DNA of 64,000 nt from Salinicola lusitanus (lineage in GTDB: Bacteria; Pseudomonadota; Gammaproteobacteria; Pseudomonadales; Halomonadaceae). Position numbers and translations under genes: made by a program. Below, piece after piece: positions 59,203 to 64,000 of the stretch (the first letter of the stretch is position 1; each line of letters starts with the position of its first letter). The stretch covers positions 58,236-122,235 of the forward strand of contig NZ_PZJM01000006.1 of NCBI RefSeq assembly GCF_003206045.1, read 5' to 3'. Under the pieces are notes generated by a model that saw nothing but the letters and a program-made list of their open reading frames with translations, did no database searches and was not told the DNA's origin.

Positions 59203-59937
59203 ATGGCACCGACGCTATCGCGGCTCAAGCTGGACGCCGGCCGGTCGACGCCGCTCTATCGCCAACTGGCCCAGCAACTGGTCGAGGCGATCGAAGCGGG
59301 GGACTGGGAGACCGGCGAAGCCTTGCCCTCGGAACGGGTCCTGGCGGAGTCGCTCAACATTTCTCGCATCACCGCGCGCAAGGCGCTCGACCGGCTGGTG
59401 GCACTGGGCCTGATCCAGCGCACCCATGGCTCCGGGACGTTCATCGCCCCGCGACTCAACCAGTCGCTGACGCGGCTGACCAGCTTTACCGAGCTGCTGG
59501 TTCAACGCGGCCACCGGCCCAGTTCGCGGTGGCTGAGCCGCTGCTCCGGGACGCCCACGGTGGAGGAGAGCCTGCGCCTGGGCTTGAGTGCGGACCACCA
59601 GGTCTCGCGTCTCAAACGCCTGCGACTGGCGGATGACGTGGTGGTCGCGGTCGAGGAGAGCTGCCTGCCGAGCCGGGTCCTGCCCGATCCCGAGAGCGTC
59701 ACCCACTCGCTCTATCGCCATCTCGACGAGCTGGGGACGCCGATCGTGCGCGCCCTGCAGCACGTCTCGGCGATCAACGCCGACGCCGAGCTGGCGCAAC
59801 TGGCGGAGGTGCCGCCCGCCCAGGCGCTGTTGATGATGACGCGCCTCGGCTATCTGGCCGACGGCCGCCCCGGGGAGCTGACGGTGACCTACTGTCGGAC
59901 CGATTACTACGACTTCATGGTGGAGTTGACCCAATGA
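59203..59937 (+). CDS. nagQ: GntR/HutC-family regulator of N-acetylglucosamine genes
   Basis: A 244-residue transcription factor. The N-terminal winged helix contains LYRQLAQQLVEAIEAG, LPSERVLAESLNISRITARKAL (in part) and THGSGTFIAP; the C-terminal UTRA ligand domain ends YDFMVELTQ. It is first in nagQ-nagA-nagB-II-nagF, the same order as P. aeruginosa PA3757-PA3760. It likely represses the operon until a GlcNAc- or GlcN-phosphate binds. The open frame continues far upstream, but that part is antisense to rnb and is not coding. Confidence 0.88.
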   Translation: MAPTLSRLKLDAGRSTPLYRQLAQQLVEAIEAGDWETGEALPSERVLAESLNISRITARKALDRLVALGLIQRTHGSGTFIAPRLNQSLTRLTSFTELLVQRGHRPSSRWLSRCSGTPTVEESLRLGLSADHQVSRLKRLRLADDVVVAVEESCLPSRVLPDPESVTHSLYRHLDELGTPIVRALQHVSAINADAELAQLAEVPPAQALLMMTRLGYLADGRPGELTVTYCRTDYYDFMVELTQ

Positions 59938-59959
59938 GATCGCACGAGCGGGAGACGAC

Positions 59960-61129
59960 ATGCTCTACGGCAACATTCTGACCCCCCGGGGCTGGCGACT
60001 GGGCACGCTGACATGGCGCGAGGGCCGGATAGCCGCCATCGACGGCGAGCCGGTCGACCCGGCCACCAACGCGCATCCTCGGTTGCTGCCGGGGTTCGTC
60101 GATCTCCACGTGCACGGCGGCGGCGGGGCGGACGCCATGGAGGGGGGCGACGCCGCGGCGGTCATGGCGCGGACCCACGTCCGTTTCGGCACCACCAGTC
60201 TGCTGGTGACCACGATGACGGCGCCGCTGCCCGACATTCGTCAGGCGCTGCGGGACATCGCTCGCATCATGGCTCGGCCTCCCTCCCACGCGGCGCGGCT
60301 GCTGGGTGTTCATCTCGAGGGGCCCTATCTCAATCCCGGCAAGCTGGGTGCGCAGCCGCCATATGCCCACCCCGGCGCGATCGCTGACGTCGCGGCGCTG
60401 ATGGAACTGGCGCCGATCCGGCTGCTGACGCTGGCGCCTGAGCTGTCGGGCCATGCCACGCTCATCGGTCAACTCCGCGAGCGCGGTGTCCGCGTGCAGA
60501 TGGGCCATACCCTGGGCAGCTACGAGGAGGGCGTGGCCGGACTCGAGCATGGCGCCCACGGCTTCACCCATCTGTTCAATGCCATGACCGGGCTTCACCA
60601 CCGCAAGCCCGGCATGGTCGGGGCGGCGCTGGCGCACGCCGACTATGCCGAGATCATCCCCGATCTGCTGCACGTGCATCCCGGCGCCATCCGCACGGCG
60701 CTGCGCTGCATTCCCCATCTCTTCGGCGTCACCGATTCCACGGCCGCCGCCGGCATGCCCGACGGCGAGTACCGTCTCGGCGAGCAGCACGTCACCAAGT
60801 GCCTGGGCGGTGTTCGCCTGGCCGACGGCACCCTGGCGGGCAGTACGCTGACCATGGACCAGGCGTTGCGCAATCTGGTCCAGATCGGCCTCGAGCTGGA
60901 CGACGCCTCGCGGCGACTGTCGCAATACCCCGCCGATTTCCTCGGTGAGACCGAAATAGGGCGGATCGATGTCGGCTGTCGGGCCGATGTCGTGGTCATG
61001 GATGCCGGCCTGGAGATCGATGCCGTCTATGTCGGGGGCGAACAGGCCCATCGCGGCCCGTCGGCCTCGAACCTGCCGCCGGCACCACAAGCGACCCGCG
61101 CGTCGCAGGAGAGAAACCGATGTCGTTGA
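59960..61129 (+). CDS. nagA: N-acetylglucosamine-6-phosphate deacetylase
   Basis: A 389-residue amidohydrolase-fold enzyme that removes acetate from GlcNAc-6-phosphate. GGGAG precedes the ATG. Metal and substrate motifs are DLHVHGGGG, HLEGPYLNP, MGHT, HLFNAM and VTDSTAAAG. Its end overlaps the deaminase gene by 10 bases, so the two are coupled. Confidence 0.95.
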   Translation: MLYGNILTPRGWRLGTLTWREGRIAAIDGEPVDPATNAHPRLLPGFVDLHVHGGGGADAMEGGDAAAVMARTHVRFGTTSLLVTTMTAPLPDIRQALRDIARIMARPPSHAARLLGVHLEGPYLNPGKLGAQPPYAHPGAIADVAALMELAPIRLLTLAPELSGHATLIGQLRERGVRVQMGHTLGSYEEGVAGLEHGAHGFTHLFNAMTGLHHRKPGMVGAALAHADYAEIIPDLLHVHPGAIRTALRCIPHLFGVTDSTAAAGMPDGEYRLGEQHVTKCLGGVRLADGTLAGSTLTMDQALRNLVQIGLELDDASRRLSQYPADFLGETEIGRIDVGCRADVVVMDAGLEIDAVYVGGEQAHRGPSASNLPPAPQATRASQERNRCR

Positions 61130-62139
61130 TGCTTCAAGAGGCGCAGAGCGCCCCGAATTGCCTGCGAGCCCAGTGGCAGGCCAATGCCGCCATTCTCGCC
61201 GAGCTCGGCAGCACCCTGCGCGGGGCGGACCTGCACGGGGCGCTGACGGTGGCCCGCGGCAGCTCCGATCACGCTGCTGCCTACTTCGCCTATCTCGGCA
61301 TGAAGCACCTGGGGCTGCCGATGGCCTCGGTGCCGCCCTCGCTGACCACCGTCGCCGACACGCCGTGGCGGGTTCGCGGGCAACTGGCGGTGGCGATCTC
61401 GCAGTCCGGTGCCAGCCCCGATCTCATCGCGACGCAGCGGGCCCTGGTCGATGGCGGCGCGCGCAGCGTGGCGCTGGTCAACACGCCGCACTCGCCGCTG
61501 GGCGAGACTTCGGAGCATGAGATCGCGCTACACGCCGGCATCGAGAAGAGCGTCGCCGCCACCAAGAGCTATCTGGCCACGTTGGCCGCCTGTGCGCACC
61601 TGATCGGCGCCTGGGCGGAGGACGACGCGCTGCTGGCGGCGTTGAAAGCGCTGCCGTCGGCGCTCGAGACCGCGGCGCGGCAGAACTGGCAGCCAGCGCT
61701 GGACGCGCTGGTCGATGTCGACAGATTGCTGGTCATCGGTCGGGGCGTGGGGCTTGCCGTGGCCCAGGAGGCTGCGCTCAAGTTCAAGGAGACCTGCGCC
61801 ATCCAGGCCGAGCCGTTCAGTGCCGCCGAGGTCCGTCACGGACCGATGGCGCTGATCGGTCCGGGCTATCCGGTGCTGGTGTTCGCGCCACCGGGTCCGG
61901 ACCAGCCCGGGCTGCTGGAGCTGGCCGAGTGGCTGGCGGGGATCGGCGCCAGGGTGCTGCTGGCTGCCGACGAGAGCGTCGCGGCGCGCCAATTGACGCT
62001 GGTCGACGCCGGTCACGACGACCTCCAGCCGCTATCGGTGATCCAGAGCTTCTATGTGATGGCGGCCGAACTGGCCGTCGCCCGTGGCGGCGACCCGGAT
62101 CAGCCTCGCCACCTGCAGAAAGTGACGAGAACGCTGTGA
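61120..62139 (+). CDS. nagB-II: SIS-type glucosamine-6-phosphate deaminase (NagB-II)
   Basis: A 339-residue protein with two SIS domains, like the isomerase half of GlmS without the glutaminase. ARGSSDHAAAYFAYLG and ISQSGASPDLI are in the first domain, and IGRGVGLAVAQEAALKFKETCAIQAE in the second (in part). In Shewanella- and Pseudomonas-type nag operons this protein replaces the classic NagB and converts GlcN-6-phosphate to fructose-6-phosphate. AGGAGA precedes the ATG. Confidence 0.88.
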   Translation: MSLMLQEAQSAPNCLRAQWQANAAILAELGSTLRGADLHGALTVARGSSDHAAAYFAYLGMKHLGLPMASVPPSLTTVADTPWRVRGQLAVAISQSGASPDLIATQRALVDGGARSVALVNTPHSPLGETSEHEIALHAGIEKSVAATKSYLATLAACAHLIGAWAEDDALLAALKALPSALETAARQNWQPALDALVDVDRLLVIGRGVGLAVAQEAALKFKETCAIQAEPFSAAEVRHGPMALIGPGYPVLVFAPPGPDQPGLLELAEWLAGIGARVLLAADESVAARQLTLVDAGHDDLQPLSVIQSFYVMAAELAVARGGDPDQPRHLQKVTRTL

Positions 62140-62240
62140 GTCGTCGCTGAGGTCCTGTTTCACCGTGAGTCGCCGCCTGCCCGAGTCGCGCTGCGTGACG
62201 AGTCGGTCGGGATTGGAACAACAACAAGTCGGGAGTCTTC

Positions 62241-64000
62241 ATGTCATCTACATCTCGGTTTCTCTGCGCCCCGCTGCGCGGGGTAGTGGTCCCGCTCGGC
62301 GAGGTGCCGGATCCGGCCTTCGCCGAAGGCGCCCTGGGGCCCGGTGTCGCCATCGATCCGCTGGGCGAGACGCTGCATGCGCCTTGTGACGGAGAGGTCA
62401 TCCAGTGTGCCCAGACCGCCCATGCGCTCACGCTGCGCGACGATCACGGCCATGAATGGCTGTTGCACATCGGCATCGATACCGTCGACCTGGGCGGGGA
62501 AGGGTTCGAGCTGCTGGTGGCCACCGGCGAGCGTGTCGTCGCCGGCGATCCGCTGTGCCGGTTCGATGTCGATGGGCTGGCACGGCATGCCAAGGCCCTG
62601 GTCACGCCGATCGTGGTGACCAACGCCCCGGACCTCTCCCTGGAGACGCTGGTCGCGCCGGGGACGATCGTCGACAAGGGCGAGACGCTGCTGCAGTGGC
62701 AGGCCCCGGGCCCAGCTAAGGAGACCGCCGGCCGGGAGGTCTCCACCCAGGCGTCTGCCCGCGGCGAGGCAACGATCGCTGCCGCCCATGGGCTGCACGC
62801 CCGGCCAGCGTCGAGGCTAAGGGCGCTCGCCCAGAAGCACGCTGTCGAACTGAGGCTGACGCGAGCCGAGGAGGCCGGTAAAGACCGATCTGGCGTCGAC
62901 GGCGCGAGCGTCGCCAGTCTGAGCGCGCTGCTCAATCTTGGGCTGGTCCGGGGCGACCGGGTCCGGGTCACGGCGCGGGGTGCCGGGGCCCAGGCCGCAG
63001 TCGACGCGACCATCACGCTGCTGGAGACGCCCGAGCACGAGCCCGGCCGGGCCGATGTCTCCGCCGAACCGGCTACCGCTCCCGCCGTGGCGGCAACGCC
63101 GGGTACGTTGAACGGCCTGTCGGCGAGCCCGGGCCTCGCCGTCGGCCCGCTGGTCCGCTACCGCGCCGCATTGCCCAGCGTTGCCGACACCGCCGACGAC
63201 CCCGAACGGGAGCGCAGGGCGCTGGACGCGGCCGTGGCCGAAGTGGATGCCGACCTGGAGCGGTCGAGGCGCGCGGCCGGGTCGCGGGGACAGCAGGCCG
63301 AGGCGGATATCTTCGAGGCGCACCGGGCCTGGCTGGACGACCCCGATCTGCGGGCGGCGGCGGAATCGAAGATCGTGGAGGGTGCCAGCGCCGGACGCGC
63401 CTGGTACCTGGCCCTCGAGACCGAGATCCAGCGCCTGCGCGGTAGCGGCAATACGCTGCTGGCCGGGCGGGCCGACGATCTCCACGATCTGCAGCGCCGG
63501 GTCATGCAGCGTTTTGCCACCCAGGATGTCGTCGCCACCACCGGGCTCGAAGGAGCGATCCTCGCCGCGCGCGAGATGACTCCCTCGCAGTTCGTCGAGG
63601 TGGCGGAGCAGATTGCCGGGCTTTGCCTGGCGGGCGGTGGTTCGACGTCCCACGTCTCGATTCTGGCTCGGGCGCGCGGGCTGCCCTGCCTGGTGGCGAT
63701 GGGGGATGCCCTGCTGGAGGCCAGCGGCGATCGGGTCTGCCTCGATGCCGATCAAGGGCGGCTGGAGCTGGCGCCCGATGAGCGTCGCCTGGCGGCGGTC
63801 GAGGCCGAACAGGCACGCCAGCGTCAGCGGGCCGAGGCCGACCTGGCCGCCGCCTTCGAGCCGGTGACGATGCGTGATGGTCGCCGTCTTCATGTCGCGG
63901 CCAATATCGCCGCTGGCGGGGAGGCGCAAGGTGCCCTGGATGCCGGGGCGGATGGGGTCGGGCTGATGCGCAGCGAGTTCCTGTTCCTGGCGCGGCAGGC
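62241..64000 (+). CDS. nagF: NagF-like PTS fusion EIIA-HPr-EI (3' end outside the window)
   Basis: The first 586 residues of a multiphosphoryl-transfer protein, open to the window edge. GGGAG precedes the ATG. Order of domains: an EIIA-Glc-type domain with active H76 in WLLHIGID, an HPr domain with H186 in GLHARPAS, and the N-terminal half of enzyme I with H471 in GGGSTSHVSILARARG. The latter is cut within its PEP-binding barrel (VGLMRSEFLF). It would carry phosphate from PEP to a GlcNAc permease (EIIBC, nagE), which is expected just to the right of the window. Confidence 0.92.
   Translation, partial: MSSTSRFLCAPLRGVVVPLGEVPDPAFAEGALGPGVAIDPLGETLHAPCDGEVIQCAQTAHALTLRDDHGHEWLLHIGIDTVDLGGEGFELLVATGERVVAGDPLCRFDVDGLARHAKALVTPIVVTNAPDLSLETLVAPGTIVDKGETLLQWQAPGPAKETAGREVSTQASARGEATIAAAHGLHARPASRLRALAQKHAVELRLTRAEEAGKDRSGVDGASVASLSALLNLGLVRGDRVRVTARGAGAQAAVDATITLLETPEHEPGRADVSAEPATAPAVAATPGTLNGLSASPGLAVGPLVRYRAALPSVADTADDPERERRALDAAVAEVDADLERSRRAAGSRGQQAEADIFEAHRAWLDDPDLRAAAESKIVEGASAGRAWYLALETEIQRLRGSGNTLLAGRADDLHDLQRRVMQRFATQDVVATTGLEGAILAAREMTPSQFVEVAEQIAGLCLAGGGSTSHVSILARARGLPCLVAMGDALLEASGDRVCLDADQGRLELAPDERRLAAVEAEQARQRQRAEADLAAAFEPVTMRDGRRLHVAANIAAGGEAQGALDAGADGVGLMRSEFLFLARQ

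Overview
The window is chromosomal DNA of a high-GC gammaproteobacterium. Gene order points to Halomonadaceae or a close relative with Pseudomonas-like operon architecture: a pruR-putA-putP arrangement, a nagQ-nagA-nagB-II-nagF operon, siaABCD, and an alginate-type Alg8/Alg44 cluster. This taxonomy is inferred from gene content; no rRNA is present. I see no integrase, transposase, phage gene or CRISPR array.

Layout. 0.2-10.4 kb (minus strand): an alginate-type exopolysaccharide operon, entered in the middle and running off the left edge. Transcription order is a nucleotide-sugar dehydrogenase, Alg8-like synthase, Alg44-like PilZ co-polymerase, a PL14-like protein, AlgL (PL5) and a very long AlgK-like Sel1 lipoprotein. 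The first gene reads as UDP-glucose dehydrogenase (Ugd), not GDP-mannose dehydrogenase (AlgD). The product may therefore be a glucuronic-acid polymer rather than alginate; this is the most interesting observation in the window. 11.0-17.1 kb: SUF iron-sulfur operon (sufR-B-C-D-S-T) with a promoter whose -10 lies inside a dyad. 17.2-21.4 kb: sanA, then a minus-strand DUF3549-rimB-like-rimK-hypothetical group, and yqcC. 21.5-23.7 kb: OmpW-type porin and a gtrB/gtrA pair. 23.9-30.1 kb: proline catabolism (putP, putA, AraC-type pruR-like regulator).

30-34.2 kb is gene-poor and partly AT-rich, with hypothetical proteins, an MFS exporter, a small zinc-ribbon protein and an S24-like XRE repressor. 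34.2-36.0 kb: gltX, then tRNA-Ala(GGC) and tRNA-Glu(TTC) behind a strong promoter. 36.3-49.9 kb: the TCA block, gltA divergent from sdhCDAB-sucAB-lpd-sucCD, with clear sigma-70 promoters on both sides and several strong intercistronic hairpins. 49.9-53.7 kb: siaABCD, a phosphatase/kinase/switch/diguanylate-cyclase module. 53.9-56.9 kb: a tightly overlapping trio of GT4 glycosyltransferase, DUF2334 deacetylase-like protein and a UPF0104/flippase-like membrane protein. 57.0-59.0 kb: RNase II. 59.1-64.0 kb: N-acetylglucosamine catabolism (GntR regulator, NagA, SIS-type deaminase, EIIA-HPr-EI PTS fusion cut by the window end).

Functional links. Alg44 carries the PilZ c-di-GMP-binding residues, SiaD makes c-di-GMP, and RimK is a reported c-di-GMP-responsive ribosome modifier in Pseudomonas, so three elements of c-di-GMP-controlled surface or biofilm physiology occur in one 64-kb stretch. 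Whether they are functionally coupled is inference.
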